From the NCBI GenBank assembly GCA_905147135.1, contig LR990052.1, positions 751,501 to 815,500 of the forward strand: a stretch of 64,000 nucleotides of DNA, read 5' to 3'. The DNA comes from Blastobasis lacticolella (Eukaryota; Arthropoda; Insecta; Lepidoptera; Blastobasidae). Below the pieces are notes generated by a model. It did not search any database and was not told where the DNA came from. It was given only the letters and a program-made list of their open reading frames with translations. The position numbers and the translations under genes are program-made. Shown here piece by piece: positions 11,765 through 23,830 of the stretch (position 1 is the first letter of the stretch; each line of letters begins with the position of its first letter).

Positions 11765-11840
11765 TTTTTTTTAAACTACGCATTTACAAACGAGCAAACA
11801 GCCCAGCACTTGATGGTAAGCGATAACTGTCACCCATAAC
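11765..11840 (-). repeat. LINE 3'-end fragment with oligo-T
   Basis: Starts with a T run (oligo-A on the minus strand), followed by gagcaaacagccca and cttgatggtaagcg..aactgtca, the reverse complement of the tail at 14700-14775. Confidence 0.45.
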
Positions 11841-12870
11841 GTCTACGATATATTCGTATTCGCGAGACTTCTGGTGTTGCAAGTAACGATTGGCGGGATA
11901 ACGTCACGTGACCTGCTTGCTCCGCCTGCGCAAGTTATGTCGCACACTAAACTTTCGCTACGTTTTGAAGACAACAAGGCTTTAGTGTGACAGAGCTCTA
12001 CGCTGTGCTCCACCGCGCATGCGCGATCGACTCCATATCGGCATAGGCTTAATAGTGTGAGCTGTAATTGCTTTGTTGGCTCGATTTGCTATCACAGCCA
12101 CTGGTAAATGAACTAAGCCTCAAGAGTACAGTAGTTCGATTAGATTGGAAAGAATCTGAAGGCCGAGTAGGTATTGTAAATATGAGATAGAGAGTAGGAA
12201 AAGCGGATCCTGACAGAATCTCAGCCGTAGCCTACACTAGTCCAGACGTAGGCCACATAAACCTAGGGAATTATCGATTTGGCGACGTTTAACGTTATTT
12301 TGTATGAAAGTTATGTTTAAATATCAGCTTAAATGCTTTTAAGAATTTAATACAAGCCGCCCTTAGACTCCGCCCGTATTCGAAAGTATACAAAACTTTT
12401 ACCTCGGATTCGGTTACAGTTATTTTTTTATACCGGATATCCGACAATTTAGATGACGGTTACGGCGCTCCACAACATCCCTGCATAACATCTGTACTTA
12501 CGTAATGTGTGCCTTATTTGGCCGCCTATGTGTACTTAGTAAGTAATATTCTGGTCAGCCAGATCGCATTCCATAATTAGCCATCGTATTTCATCCATTA
12601 CAAAATTGTAGTTTAACGAGCGATTCCAGGTGATGCTTTTGGATCGAAGGAATGGTAATGCAACTTTGTATGGAGAAATAACTAAAAGCCTTTTTTGCAA
12701 GATCGTTAACTGCGTATAATCGAATGAACGTACCGTCCCAGCATACATTTAATGTATGGCTTTTCCAAGACATTGCTTCGTAGCGGGTTCAAGTCAAAAC
12801 TTCATAATGTCCGAGTGTCAAACCTGCGTGTGGGAATTGTAAGTAGACTCCGAGGATAAAAAGCAGATTA
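11841..12870. other. Non-coding DNA with a short inverted motif
   Basis: The motifs gtcgcacactaaa (about 11939) and tttagtgtgac (about 11981) form an imperfect inverted pair in a CpG-rich stretch. 12536-12770 has overlapping minus-strand frames of 60-70 codons without a recognisable domain and may be decayed LINE sequence upstream of the fragment at 12880. Confidence 0.35.
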
Positions 12871-12879
12871 AAATGTGTA

Positions 12880-13065
12880 ATACTTATTCAGACTTCAGAT
12901 TCACGCGAAGTTTCGAAAGAACGTTACTCGCTCGTACGATTCCGATGTGGATTGAGCTCCCAACCAAAGTGTTACTTTTCGACCATGACATGGGATCGTT
13001 CAAGAGGTATATTCGAGGTTTTCTTAGAGCTCTCCTTAACATAACAAAAAGACTGTTGTAAAAGC
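12880..13065 (+). pseudogene. LINE ORF2 C-terminal remnant
   Basis: The plus strand encodes FTRSFERTLLARTIPMW, then GSFKRYIRGFLR, the same conserved C-terminal blocks as the fragment at 4322. This is the region that follows the reverse transcriptase domain in CR1/RTE-like LINEs. The frame stays open to a stop at 13061. No catalytic domain is present and the downstream tail differs from the 4322 copy, so it is a broken relic. Confidence 0.6.
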
Positions 13066-13677
13066 AGAAACACGACCAAAGGGCTACCATCCCAATCGCA
13101 AAGCTGTAGGCAACAAATGGATGTACCAACCCCTAATTAGTACTTTCAAAATATATAGTGAGTTGTCTCAGTGAGCAATTAAAACTGTACAACAAATGTG
13201 CGCTGGTAAAAGTAAGGTACCTACATCAAACACACCGCTAATGTGGCGCGACCTTTAGTTTTTTGCTATTTTTTTCTTCATAATTTAATTATTTTTAGTT
13301 TTTCATTGAGCAGTTATTGAATCGAACACCTGTCTTGAAGTGCGGACCACACATGTGTAGTTGAAGCTATCTGTCTCTTTCCAACGCCGTGCTTACACAT
13401 GCGCGTGAGCAAGACGGGGTATCTCCAGTGGAATGTGCAAATTACGATGATACTGTCAATTTACTGACTTGATAAAGCTGTTTAATTTCAAAACGTTGCC
13501 GATGTGCAGTCCGATGTTGTGCAAACAAACAGCCGAATGCTTTGCATTTAATTTCTGCATGAGGGTTTAAACCTGACTTATAATTTAAAGCAGCTAAGTA
13601 TGTACCTACACATTTCAAAGACCGCAATGTTTTTAGCGAAATAAAACTGTATGTGGTCACCCCAGTGCCGCTAAGTA
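13066..13677. other. Non-coding DNA, nothing recognised
   Basis: AT-rich, with no exon signal. A short block near 13650 (gtggtcaccccagtgcc) resembles the start of repeat family C. Confidence 0.35.
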
Positions 13678-13750
13678 TCAATGACTCTTTTCTGAGTTAT
13701 GTACCTATATTAGTTTCATACTAACCTATGCTCTGATAAGAGCTCAAAAT
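13678..13750 (+). repeat. SINE family A fragment
   Basis: The blocks caatgactcttttctgagttatgtac and catactaac match the family-A region just after the B box. The fragment lies immediately upstream of a fuller copy in the same orientation. Confidence 0.5.
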
Positions 13751-13784
13751 GTTATATAAGTCAATTTATCGCGATTTCTGTATA

Positions 13785-14118
13785 TTGGGAGCTTTGGTGG
13801 CCAAGAGGTTAGGAGCGATTCTTAAGCGAATCCCGCTGCAGCAATGTACTCTTTTCTGAGTTATGTACAGGTAGTTGAACACTAACTTATGATCTTACGG
13901 TAAGAGAAACATTGTGATGAAACCTGCACATTCAGGCGACTGAATGTGTAACCATAATTCAATCTGGCCAGGTTGCCCTGGTAGCAGGTTTATGGAGGTC
14001 AAACGGCAGTTCTCCACTGTATTTACCTGATCTGCCAAATCTTGGATCATGGTCAAGGCGAAACCTGGGTCCACACGCGCGAGAGCACAACCTGGACATT
14101 TACGCCAAGATAACCACT
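13785..14118 (+). mobile_element. SINE family A, nearly full-length but head degraded
   Basis: Plus-strand copy with a recognisable A-box region (ttggtggccaagaggtt), lost B box, then the family body: gagttatgtac, cattcaggcgactgaatgtg, ggtagcagg, ggatcatggtcaaggcg, cgcgagagcacaacc and the 3' block acgccaagata. No clear target duplication was seen. It is probably an old copy. Confidence 0.72.
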
Positions 14119-14695
14119 ACCAATTTATATAAAAAATCTCATTAGTAACTCCCGCGCAGTCATTCATATATCAATCATACGGATTGTACGTCTGTCGTTC
14201 ACGCGCCGCCGCGTCGAAGCCAGACATATCCGGGTGACGGTACTATCTCACGGGGTACTTAGCTTTGATTAAGTCGATTAGATTGTGCCAATGAAGTTAT
14301 AATGTAATTCTTTGAGGGCTCAATTGTGTACCCTGTCGGGAGTAGGTAGAGTATAGCGGTTTATAAACGAACGTATAAAATCGTGATTAATTTCAATTTA
14401 AAGTGCACAACTCATTTCTCTGCTACTTCTGTTGAGCCAATCCAGACAGCGGCGACGAGAAGCGCCGAGACACACAATCAGTGCCATAGGTCAAGCTTTC
14501 CATGGAAATTACGGGCAGGAGCATAAAATTCTAGAACTACCGATTGTCAGGGCCGTGCGTCTGTTGAAGTGCTTTACTATTGCGATGTTAGGAAGTGAAC
14601 CTTCGGACGGATATACGATACACGGCTGCGCTGAGCTTGGAGGCAGCGGACTTGCGGTTCTGCAGTTTTGTTGCCTGCAACCTAAATGCATGAAT
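14119..14695. other. Non-coding DNA; open frame judged fortuitous
   Basis: A 116-codon frame (14432-14782, plus) is open but runs into a LINE tail and has no recognisable domain. It is not called as a gene. Confidence 0.35.
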
Positions 14696-14699
14696 CGTA

Positions 14700-14780
14700 G
14701 ATGTCATGGGCGACAGTTACCGCTTACCATCAGGTGGGCTGTCGGCCTTTCGACTGTCACTACGTACTATATAAAAAAAT
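14700..14780 (+). repeat. LINE 3' tail
   Basis: Contains cgcttaccatcaggtgggctgt and ends in tataaaaaaat, the 3' tail plus short poly-A of a lepidopteran LINE (compare the reverse copy at 11765). Confidence 0.5.
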
Positions 14781-15585
14781 AGACTGTAGATACTAATGCG
14801 GATGCGGATGCAGAGGACGTGGTCGGACGTCCGACCGAAAAGCGACTTTATTTTATACCACATAAGGATTAGTATCAACTGTCTAGCTGCCTCCTAGGTC
14901 GGCCCTGCCACAGGGTCGTAATTAGAGTCCTTTAGGGGAATGATTTGTGTATGATACACTACTGGACATCACACGGCTAAGTAGATACTTATATTTAGTA
15001 AAATAATATGCCTAGCTTTAAGTCAGAAACTCCATCTGAATGCATCACCATATAATCTATTCACGGCTCTCAAGCGCCTGAGCCGTCGAAGCCATCAGTC
15101 ATGCGCAAGCGCATCTCAATCGCGATGTTTTTAGCGCGCGGCGTCAGCCGTAAATCAGACAAGCCATTGTTGCTGGTAGGGTTGCCAGTGTTTCGTCAAA
15201 GTCTAAGTCAAGTTTAATTCAATAAAGATTTATTCAATAGAGTTATTACATAATACACTTATGAATGTCAATTACAATCACAAAATATGCTATGCCACGG
15301 CATCGTCGAGCCGGGAACGGTTTTTTTAGCCTAGTGTGAGCCCTGGATTGGGTATTATTTTGTTGATGTCGCTAACAAATATAATATAACGGGGTGTCAA
15401 TCGGCTCGCGAGACTGTTCATCCAGTCTCAGGGTCCCCAGCGGAAGACATTAGTCAAACACGGTGCCTTTGGCCCAGTGCCGCTTCCTAAAAATCTATAA
15501 GTACTATTATATAACTGTAAAAATGCGTGACTGTTATAGGATTCTGGGACGTAACAAAGAACAAAAAAAAATTTTGAGTTTTTGT
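14781..15585. other. Non-coding DNA, nothing recognised
   Basis: Nothing recognised. A block near 15400-15465 (gttcatccagtctcagggt) has a relative near 56338. Confidence 0.35.
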
Positions 15586-15590
15586 CCTTC

Positions 15591-15668
15591 TTTTTTTTAT
15601 ACCACTAATGTGGCAAACAAGCTTACGGCCTGATGGTAAGCAGTCACCGCAGTCTATGGACGTTTGCA
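15591..15668 (-). repeat. LINE 3' end, family G
   Basis: T run followed by ataccactaatgtggcaaacaagc and gatggtaagcagtcaccgcag, the same tail as at 29013, 59704 and (reverse) 55463. The T run marks the poly-A end, so the source LINE reads on the minus strand. The 139-codon frame that begins inside this tail is not considered a gene. Confidence 0.6.
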
Positions 15669-16030
15669 CCACTCTGTGTCGGTTCGCGCATCATGCAAAA
15701 TCTACTAGTATTCATACAATACGAATATCAGCATATTTTGTTAGTTGTAAACAAGTACGCAGCGCCCACATAACCACCGTAACGCAATCAAGCCGCACCC
15801 GCACAGTCATCGCGTCGTGTACGCCAATAGTTGATCCGGTTGCTAACCGGACAGTAAACGCGATTACTATGAGGGTACGACACATACGCGTTTTCTGGCC
15901 GACGCGGCGACGTATAAACGGGATACGAATATCTCTCAGGAACACCACCACGTGCCAACCCTGCGATTCGCACAAAATGTTATGTGTGAAAGAGCCGATG
16001 CATCGGACGCGATACCAGCCAACGTAATGC
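15669..16030. repeat. CpG-rich block with a relative at about 44240-44390
   Basis: Blocks gcagcgcccacat, gccgcacccgc.cagtc, ccggttgcta and acgcg recur in the same order, diverged, at about 44245-44390. This suggests a MITE-like or other non-autonomous repeat. No terminal repeats could be fixed. Confidence 0.35.
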
Positions 16031-16809
16031 TTGTAACGTTATGCAATATTTTTTAGCTTAACATGATAATTTTAGCTCTATTTTTAGAGATAAGCAAAGG
16101 AGATAGACTGCGTGTTCTGACGAAGGTTCACCATCAAACTTAATAGCCCCACTTGAGGTGCAGGCTTTTTCCCACAAATTTTATTGAGAAGTAATCCAAG
16201 ACTAGGCTCAGAATTTCTGCACGCGGTAGGCTTAGATATGAAGATATTCGTAGCAGAACTTTCAGAGACTTCTGCACCATTTGCCCTAATTGTTTGAGCA
16301 AATTTGGTTTCATAAAGCTTATTTTATTTACCGCACAGCAATTGTATCACACCTAATCACCCATCTAACTTGGCAAAAAAGTTTGCCGAGAATGAGGGCG
16401 CTACTCGCTACTCTATCATACATCCATTGACAATCACGTAATATAGTTGACATTAAAAAAACACATTTTAAGGGTATGTTCCGGGTTTTCTACCGCGTAC
16501 CTTTGTTGACGAGTAGCCCGATATTTCGACACAGTTGCATGCATCATGGTCACGGGACGACTGGAGAGCTGCGAGCGCCGGGCGATGTTGGTTAGCGATA
16601 AAGCGGCCGAACGCGATCTACCCGCTTTCGCAAAAGATTTTTGCTACTACTAAAACTCTTAAAACGTGTAATAATGACCGCGATAGTTTAAAACATTATA
16701 TTAAAAAAAACAGTTGTTCTATCCGTCACCACGGCAACCTTGCCAAGCTATACATCTCAGCACCACGCAAACAGCGCCAAATTCCTCCAAATCAGTTCAC
16801 ACTCATCAG
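16031..16809. other. Non-coding DNA, nothing recognised
   Basis: Includes a motif tgcatgcatcatggtcacgggacgactgg (near 16535) that has a diverged relative near 54726, probably another low-copy repeat. Confidence 0.35.
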
Positions 16810-16822
16810 CTGACATTCTCAG

Positions 16823-16895
16823 GACCCAGCGACAGTTATGACCTATCCGCCGTGACAAACACTCCGAGCGGCCCATTCCGCGAGTTTAAAGCGCC
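16823..16895 (+). CDS. Possible internal coding exon of an unidentified host gene
   Basis: A 73-bp candidate exon lies between acceptor-like 'tgacattctcag' (AG ends at 16822) and the strong donor-like GTAAGT at 16896-16901. The open frame through it encodes roughly PSDSYDLSAVTNTPSGPFRE followed by FKA, with a balanced, GC-rich codon choice unlike the AT-rich surroundings. With these boundaries one base comes from the previous exon and two bases pass to the next. An alternative acceptor at 16809 would lengthen the exon by 13 bp and shift how it joins. I do not recognise the protein. No partner exon was found in the window, so this rests on splice-site and composition evidence alone. Confidence 0.3.
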
Positions 16896-16899
16896 GTAA

Positions 16900-18850
16900 G
16901 TTCTTCCATTAGAACGGCTATCGGAAAACAATACAAAACGTCGTATCTTTACTTATTGCCGCGGCGCGATCCGTCTGTGCTTCTACGGAGCGATTTATGG
17001 CGGAAGTTGCGCAAAAATCGACTCACGATTGGTTCGGGAGTTGTAGCAATGGGTTCGGCGCTCGGCTGAATTAGGGAGTCGTGGAGATCGTCGTGTGTGA
17101 TGGATGTTGTGTGCTTTGAATGTCGTGGAGGCAAGGTGTTGGGATAGGTTGGAATCTGGTAGTTGGAAAATTTAGTCCTACATCTCCATTGCCGAATTCG
17201 TTTGTAATAAGATTATTATAAGCATGAAAATAATATCTCAGTATGCTCAATAAGCGATCTGCTTCATTTTTCTCTAACAAATATTATTATCACCCATAGA
17301 ATGTTTCTTAGAGTATCGCACCTTCGCACCAAACCATTGATTTGAGTGTTGAGCCTTGTTCATTTCAGTTGTAAGTGTTGAACATAGATAACACGAAACG
17401 ACGCTTATCTCAGGTGTACGGAATTCCTTGCAAGTTGGCCTAAACAATTTGTTCGTAGACTTATTATAGCAACATAGACCAGACTATTGGAACGAGCTCC
17501 TGTTAATTACTAGGAAAACAAATTGTATTGAAGCGATCATCGATCCTTTCTCAGTATTATAGAGACTAGATTCATCTATCTCTCATTAGGCACATCACAT
17601 TCTCGAGGTCTCATTATCAGTCAGTCTCGCCATCAATCTAGAATCTAAGTAGATCTAATTCTAATTTCTAGAGGCTGATTCTAAAATCTGAACAACAAAC
17701 TTAACAATAAAGGTAAACTAAAACTAGATGTCATATATTTTGGGTAGATGGTAGTTGCTATAATCATAGCATTTTAGTCGAAAACCAGAGAAGGCCGACG
17801 AATCGGCTGAGTAACCCTACATACATAGGTACATGCTTACTATACCGCCGTTCGAGTTCAGGGATCATTTCACCAATACCAAAATTAGCCCAATGGAATC
17901 TTACCCAAGGGGATTTCTACTTCTTAGCGAGTCGATGGCAAAGCAAATTCTATTTTAGGCGTCCAAAATTTGGCCATATCCTTTGAAAGGTCGAGTAAGA
18001 AAGTCATGTAACAGAGGTCGGTAGTGCATCGTCTAGTTCCGCTTAGTAGAGCGTCTCTCTCGCACCACACGTGTGTTGTAAATACGAAACCGAAACAAGC
18101 CGATGTGCGTTATTATGTCCTTACATGTACCACAGAATAAATAAGTACCAAAGAACTTCTAGTGAAGCGCCTCTAATTGCCACCGGAGTAGGTATAACAT
18201 GGACATTTGACATAATTGTTGTCTAATCCATGTTTACTTTAAGACCTACTTGTGAGGCTCTGCAGAGGACGTCGAGCATTTTGCCTAAGTCTCGCCACAC
18301 TGTCGGTCAACCAGAACGAATTCGAACACCGAATGAGAACGCGGATCGCCGTTTGCCGCTCTTAATCTGATATGTATATCCCTTTTACGTTCCTAAAAGA
18401 ACGTAACGTATCTCCTTTTTTATTGGTTTCATCAACGGTCGCATCAAAGACATCATGTGTCACATCGAAAATATGTCTGAGCTGTTCTGTTAGATGGGAG
18501 GTATTCTTCACACTATCCCTGTATCTCCATAGCCCTTGCATAGCGTTGCATGGAGGTCGTGCGAGCATCCGAAGCCCGTCAATCGGGCTGGCTATTAATT
18601 ACGTCGGTATCTGCGTCGTAGCATGATCAGCCGGACAGCCTGGCAAGGAACGCGATGTAATTATGAGCCAGGGCTTAGTTGGACGCTTCCCTCCATGCCT
18701 CTTTTTTATAGTTAAGACTAGCCAGGCATTTAACCGCCATCTTGGTTTCAAATATTTAGTTAATTGGTTGGAACAAAGCTGGTAAGGGTGTAAAATATAA
18801 TTATGTCAGATAATATCCAATTATTTTCGAAAAGCCATAGTGTGACTTAG
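16900..18850. other. Non-coding DNA, partly CpG-rich, nothing recognised
   Basis: 16940-17130 is CpG-rich and might be regulatory or part of the same transcription unit as the candidate exon at 16823. 18360-18660 has open frames on both strands without recognisable domains. Confidence 0.3.
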
Positions 18851-18851
18851 C

Positions 18852-19095
18852 CGTGTGGTGACCGGTAGAGTAGAATAGCACCAACCCCTTACACTCGTGG
18901 GTGTCGTACAAGGCGACTAACGTTTAGAGGCAAAATATCTAGTCTCCATAAACTGGAAAATGGGCAGCAGCGTTTTTAATTGTTATGTTTGCAACACTGC
19001 GATCTCCAACCCGCCTGCCAAGCGTGGAGATTATGGCAATAACCTCCCCTTTTGCGGGAGAGGCCCAAAGTCCTGTAGTGGACTGTTATGGGCTG
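18852..19095 (+). repeat. Dispersed repeat family D, copy 2 (longest)
   Basis: Contains gtagaatagcaccaacccc, cgtacaaggcgactaacg, actggaaaatgggcagcagc and, at its end, cctgtagtggactgttatgg, matching the reverse copy at 30972-31195 over its full length. A LINE 3' UTR remnant is the likeliest explanation. Confidence 0.55.
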
Positions 19096-19625
19096 TGATG
19101 ATGATAGTGTGACTTGAATTAATTAAATATTTAATGAATTAATGAAAACACTTTATTGCATATTGAAAAGAATACATTAGGTACTCATAATCAACAGCAG
19201 AAAACTGCTGGGTAGGTATTGGGTAAATAAAGTACTCTTCAAAGTTTTCTTGTTTTGGCGCGTTCAAATGCGCCGTTGCAGCAATGACTTTTAGTTGCTT
19301 AACGACGCATCCTTATGTTCTTACAACCTGGCTATGTCGATAACCATGCTTAGATAAATGTCTAGAATAACCCGGAAAAATATAAACCGTTATCAGCAAA
19401 ATGCACACGTGCCATCCATTATGTATTCTGTGACACTGCGTAATCATTGGTGCTCTAGATTGATGACTTACTCCATTAGCCTGCGCCGCTTCCGTGAAAA
19501 CTGCGCCCGCGCAGGTGCGTCGGATTCCTTACGGGACCGCTTCGACTTCAGATCTATCACGTTAAATTCACTGATCAGTATAATCTGGACTCTGGACACC
19601 TTAAAGTCTCGAGCGAATAGGCTGT
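19096..19625. other. Non-coding DNA, nothing recognised
   Basis: No exon or repeat was recognised. Confidence 0.4.
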
Positions 19626-19892
19626 TAGAGCTCGTCTAATCTAAAATGACGCGCCCCACTATCGCATTTACGCACACAAGCATGTTTAAAATATGGACGC
19701 AATACATATACAAATGCCGTTGTAATTGGTCATTCAGTTGCCGGTGAGACACCAACGTAGGAGCTCGCGTCGTTCGATTGGAGCGGTCGACGCTCCCACA
19801 CAGATGAAGTGTCTTTATCAATATTTGCACTCACACATCGAAATCAACTAACTAAGTAGTGGGGCGCGTCATTTTAGACTAGACGAGCTCTA
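19626..19892 (+). mobile_element. MITE with TA target duplication, copy 1
   Basis: The element at 19628-19890 (263 bp) starts GAGCTCGTCTAATCTAAAAT and ends with the reverse complement, extending through tgacgcgccccacta for about 35 bp of near-perfect terminal inverted repeat. It is flanked by TA on both sides, as for Tc1/mariner-type transposition. The interior has no coding capacity. A second copy in the opposite orientation (29477-29731) shares the interior throughout, which confirms this is a mobile family and not a local hairpin. No source transposase is present in the window. Confidence 0.9.
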
Positions 19893-21065
19893 CTACTCTT
19901 GCTTCATCTTCGGCCGCATCGTCACTTACCATCAGCACTTGATTAGCTTCTCATCTGACGGTATCTCCTCCGCAATGGTAAGGAATCAAGTGGTTGGTAC
20001 GAGAAGTCGAAATGACGGTAATCTTCGAATTCTAAAGAGGGTGGACAGATATGTCTGTCATGTTTGCTGTTGCTATTATTGGAGATATATTTTTACCGTT
20101 TTGACAGGTAATATGGTGGGCAAACAGGCAGGGGGTGACTCAGCAGTTTTCATACAGAGTGTTTCTACCTTTATGGTGGGTAAACAGGCAAGCGGCCCCA
20201 TGTGCAGAGCTATTGGCCATCCATAAACGAATGTACTACCTAAGTAATAAACGGATTCGGGATTTGCATCAACAATGATGTCAATACTAAAAAGAGACAA
20301 AGGACTATAGATGGTGACTCCCGGTCGGCTCGGTCTTTGTCATAGCAGCGTAGTATATCCCTGGTCACAACTACCGAGCTGTGACTTGGCATTTATATCT
20401 TCACGGAAGAACGAAGTAACTCAAAGGTCAACATACCGTAGTCCATTAGACACGTCAATAATTTAATCCTATCCGTGCGCCTTATCTCTCCCCTGCGCAT
20501 TAGAATGCAAATACAACAACACGTGAACGGGAGACCGTCGCCATTCATCACTCTTCTTTCTTGTTGCGATTCGACGGCGAATAAATCACAATTAGCATTA
20601 TTAATCAATCGGATCGCAATCGGAATCGGAACGCAATCTGGCGGAGTGGTCGCGGCGACACTGCGTCGCTTTTTATATGACCTTTTTTGGTTCGGTCTAC
20701 TCGTGTTACTTGACTCCTGAGACGATTGAAAATATTCCTAACAAGAAAAGCTTTGAATCAACACAAAGCATAAGTTAAAAGTAAACTTGCTAAGTCACTC
20801 TTGAAAATGAAAGTGGAAATGTTTATATGTTTTGCATACAAAAATAATTTAAATAATTTCGACTATTGTCGACCATAAAAAATAACTAGTTATACAAAAC
20901 AAAATGGTCCATGGCTCAGCTATGACACCGATCTCTTATCTTGATGACACCGTTTTTGTGACTCCTAAATGCTTAGGAATCTTACGCCTTATCTTAAGGC
21001 GCGAACTTAGGAGTCACCTAAGGTTAGTGCAATTGGGCATTAGTACAGCAGTCATACAATAATTG
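19893..21065. other. Non-coding DNA with possible regulatory motifs
   Basis: A tandem-like pair 'atggtgggcaaacaggca' (about 20113) and 'atggtgggtaaacaggca' (about 20173) lies near the middle. ATGCAAAT occurs at about 20504 and an ATTAATCAAT motif at about 20600. No exon was recognised. Confidence 0.3.
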
Positions 21066-21069
21066 CGCG

Positions 21070-21265
21070 GTATTAGAAGTGATAGGTGTGATTGCAACCA
21101 TGATCCAACTTGGAGAGGTTCCTCTGGTAGCAGGGTCACGAAGGGTAGACGCTTTTCCGTAATTATATGATCTGCCATGTCCTGGATAATGGCCAAGGCG
21201 GTCTCCGGGACCTCGTGCGCGAGTGCACAACCGGGACAATATGAACGCCAGGAGGTTTTTATTTT
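21070..21265 (+). mobile_element. SINE family A, 3' half
   Basis: Blocks aaccatgatccaa, ggtagcagggtcacgaaggg, ctgataatggccaaggcgg-like and cgcgagtgcacaacc match the 3' body of family A. The tRNA-like head is missing. Minus-strand frames of up to 91 codons through it are fortuitous. Confidence 0.65.
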
Positions 21266-21474
21266 ACGAGTATTTCCAAGCGGTTGCATGCTTCATCCAC
21301 GGTAACTAAACCAAACTGAACTCTACCTGAACTCATCACAATTTCACGAGACAAGGTCTCCCAGACCCTTACGCATGTACCGCAAACAGCCCAAGATATT
21401 GAATTCCAAATTACTCCATTGCAACATTTCATTCCAACCACTCACACAAAGGCCGGGAAAGCGTAACCAATACC

Positions 21475-21810
21475 TTGAAGGGAGTTGGAAAGGCGGGTGA
21501 AATATCCGCAGTTCCCTCTATAAATAGCGAGTTCGCGAGCGCGAAAAATGAGCTCGGCGAACATCCGAGCACATTTTATACAAACGACGGCGTAAATACT
21601 CATTTGCAAGAACAATATCCGATATTGAGTGAGGCCTGTCTAGCTGCGGAGGTACACGCGCGGACAAAAAAACCGATCGAGTTTGCTACACCGCGCTTTA
21701 GTGGCAATTCTCACGGGCGAGTGAGCGGCGGCGGTGCGACGATAGTTTGTTTCGGTGATTTTGCTTTTAATGGCGTTTGCGTGTGTGTTTTTGGGGTAGA
21801 TAAGGTTTAA
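21475..21810 (+). promoter_or_regulatory. CpG-rich, TATA-containing block (promoter or conserved element candidate)
   Basis: The plus strand carries a strong TATA box, TATAAATAG (21519-21527), in a CpG-dense sequence, followed about 80 bp later by the near-palindrome caatatccgatattg. A 111-codon frame is open across the block, but its predicted protein resembles no known family. The combination suggests a core promoter or a constrained non-coding element. The open frame could equally be a side effect of GC content. Confidence 0.35.
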
Positions 21811-23580
21811 AGTGGAACTAATGTGCCAGATTTGGTACAATAATGAGTAAGTACTTTGCGTAATAGGTTTGAGTTTTAATTTTTTTTTGTTGATCCCTTG
21901 GTCATCGTAGTGTGCGTATGATCAGACACTTTAACTGGTGTGGTTAATTGAGTCCTTTCCTCATAATAACTATAATTTAATTATCGAAAACTATTTATTA
22001 TTAAGTGACACGGCTGAGATAATGCTAGTTGGAAGCCACACCAAATTTAATGAAGAAGTAATTTATAAAATACATTAAAATTTTTGATGTCAAGTTCTAT
22101 TAAATTTACAGTAAAAGACAAGACCAGTAAAAGGTAGGAAACACCTTTACATCGATTCCTCCTTAAACGTCACACACGCAGTGAAATCTTTGTCCCTGGG
22201 CAAGTTTCTACATCCTATATTTATACTTAACCAGGTGTGTCATTAAAATGTGTGACCAAACTAGCTATTATCTTCTCAAATATTTTCCATTGTTTTTTTT
22301 ATTTCCTACAATTAGCAAGTATAATGTAGACTAGATTCACCTCAATTTGATTAACACAAATACAGCACCACACCACCACTTCAACTTTACCGTACCACCT
22401 AAATGTGTCCGCGAGTGTACCGCATGGGTGTTTATACGCCTGCCCACCCCCGCCTTATTTATCGCGCTGAACACCCTACGTGGAATTCGGTACGGGGCCA
22501 CTACTCAAAATTTGTCTTACATTTTACAGCGCTATGCAGATGAGGGAGTTGAGGCCTGCCGGGCACAGCGGAGGCTGCTGCCAATTTTTGCGGCAGCTAA
22601 GCTACAAATATCTACTCTTTTTAGTGTGGTACAGGCGTGCGATAAAGTAGTGGAGTGATAGCGCTATTGGGGGGAGTTTGGGGGTTTCGGATGCAATGAG
22701 ACTGGGAATGCAGTGTCGGACATGCTAAGCTAGGAGCGGACGGTATATGTACCTACATAATGAAACCGAATTACAACATTATACCTATATTAACGGCGTC
22801 CCTTTCGGCCGAAGCTCTCGCCTACTTGACGAAATGTAAATTGAAAATTTAAGTAGCAGTAGGAACTTAAAAGCCATACGATAAATAAATAACGACGAAA
22901 ATTGAGAAGCGTGGAAAAAGTTCACAGATCTCGTGTTTTCTACGACCTTCGAGTACATTGAAAATGGATCTGCTAACTTAACTGAATTAAATTTTTTAAC
23001 AAATATGTTTAATTAATAAATTATATTAATTTTTGAGTGAGTTACAACGGTTTTAAGTTTGACAGGTGTCACCCTATTACTATCATTTAGGAACTAGTGT
23101 TCTAGGACCAATAGTTTCAGTTAAAGAAAGATTTTTAATGTAAATCCCGACAGCACACTCCCTGCACTGGGAGCTTTTGCAACTCCTGTAGAGTCAGTCA
23201 CTACAGCAGCGGCTCAAAGAGATACTGAGTTTTCATACTCACGCACGCCAATACTGTCCCCAATCTAATACTGTAACCAATAATTAAAAGTGACTTCATT
23301 GCTATTAGTAAAAAAGGAAGTTAAAGATGACTTTAACCTATCTGTGAGTGGAGAAGACGTTTTCTTTTTAAATTGTGTTGTGCGCAAATACAAGGCTAGG
23401 TAGATACTGTTAGTGACTACTTTCTGGGAAATAACGTAGCATCGCTCGATATCGCGATTGTGTCATAAATAGTCAATTGGCCGTCATCAATTCATCTGAA
23501 CAACGCACGCGAATTGCCAATAATAATTATATGGAATTTGAGTGACATGACTGTTTGTTAGGTGCGGGGATTTTTTTCTT
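21811..23580. other. Non-coding DNA, nothing recognised
   Basis: A 103-codon frame at 22347-22658 is open in a GC-richer stretch but shows no domain. 23060-23480 is AT-rich without recognisable features. Confidence 0.35.
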
Positions 23581-23584
23581 TTTA

Positions 23585-23690
23585 TGACCGGCTCAGTCTG
23601 GTAGTGTCGGTACCGTATGGCTGTCATCGGCGTGGGGTGGGTGTGCTTCAGCCCTAGGGTGGCCCACACGTCACTGTGTGTTTCCTTCCA
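23585..23690 (-). repeat. Dispersed repeat family C, copy 2
   Basis: Reverse complement of the start of the family at 5275 and 55170: cggcgtggggtgggtgtgct, then cccacacgtcactgtgtgtttcc. Confidence 0.5.
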
Positions 23691-23830
23691 ACTTTCCTGC
23701 CCCCTCCTCTTACATAAAAATAACTATGCATTTTTGAATCTTCAAAAATGTTGTAATCAATTACAGTAGCATTTTGTCGTTCACAATGCCTAGGTATGGT
23801 TATCTTTTTATGCTCACCTAACCGCCAGGA

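Noticed and set aside
15608..16027. 139-codon open frame
   Set aside because: Begins inside a LINE 3' tail and runs through a CpG-rich repeat. The open frame follows from base composition.
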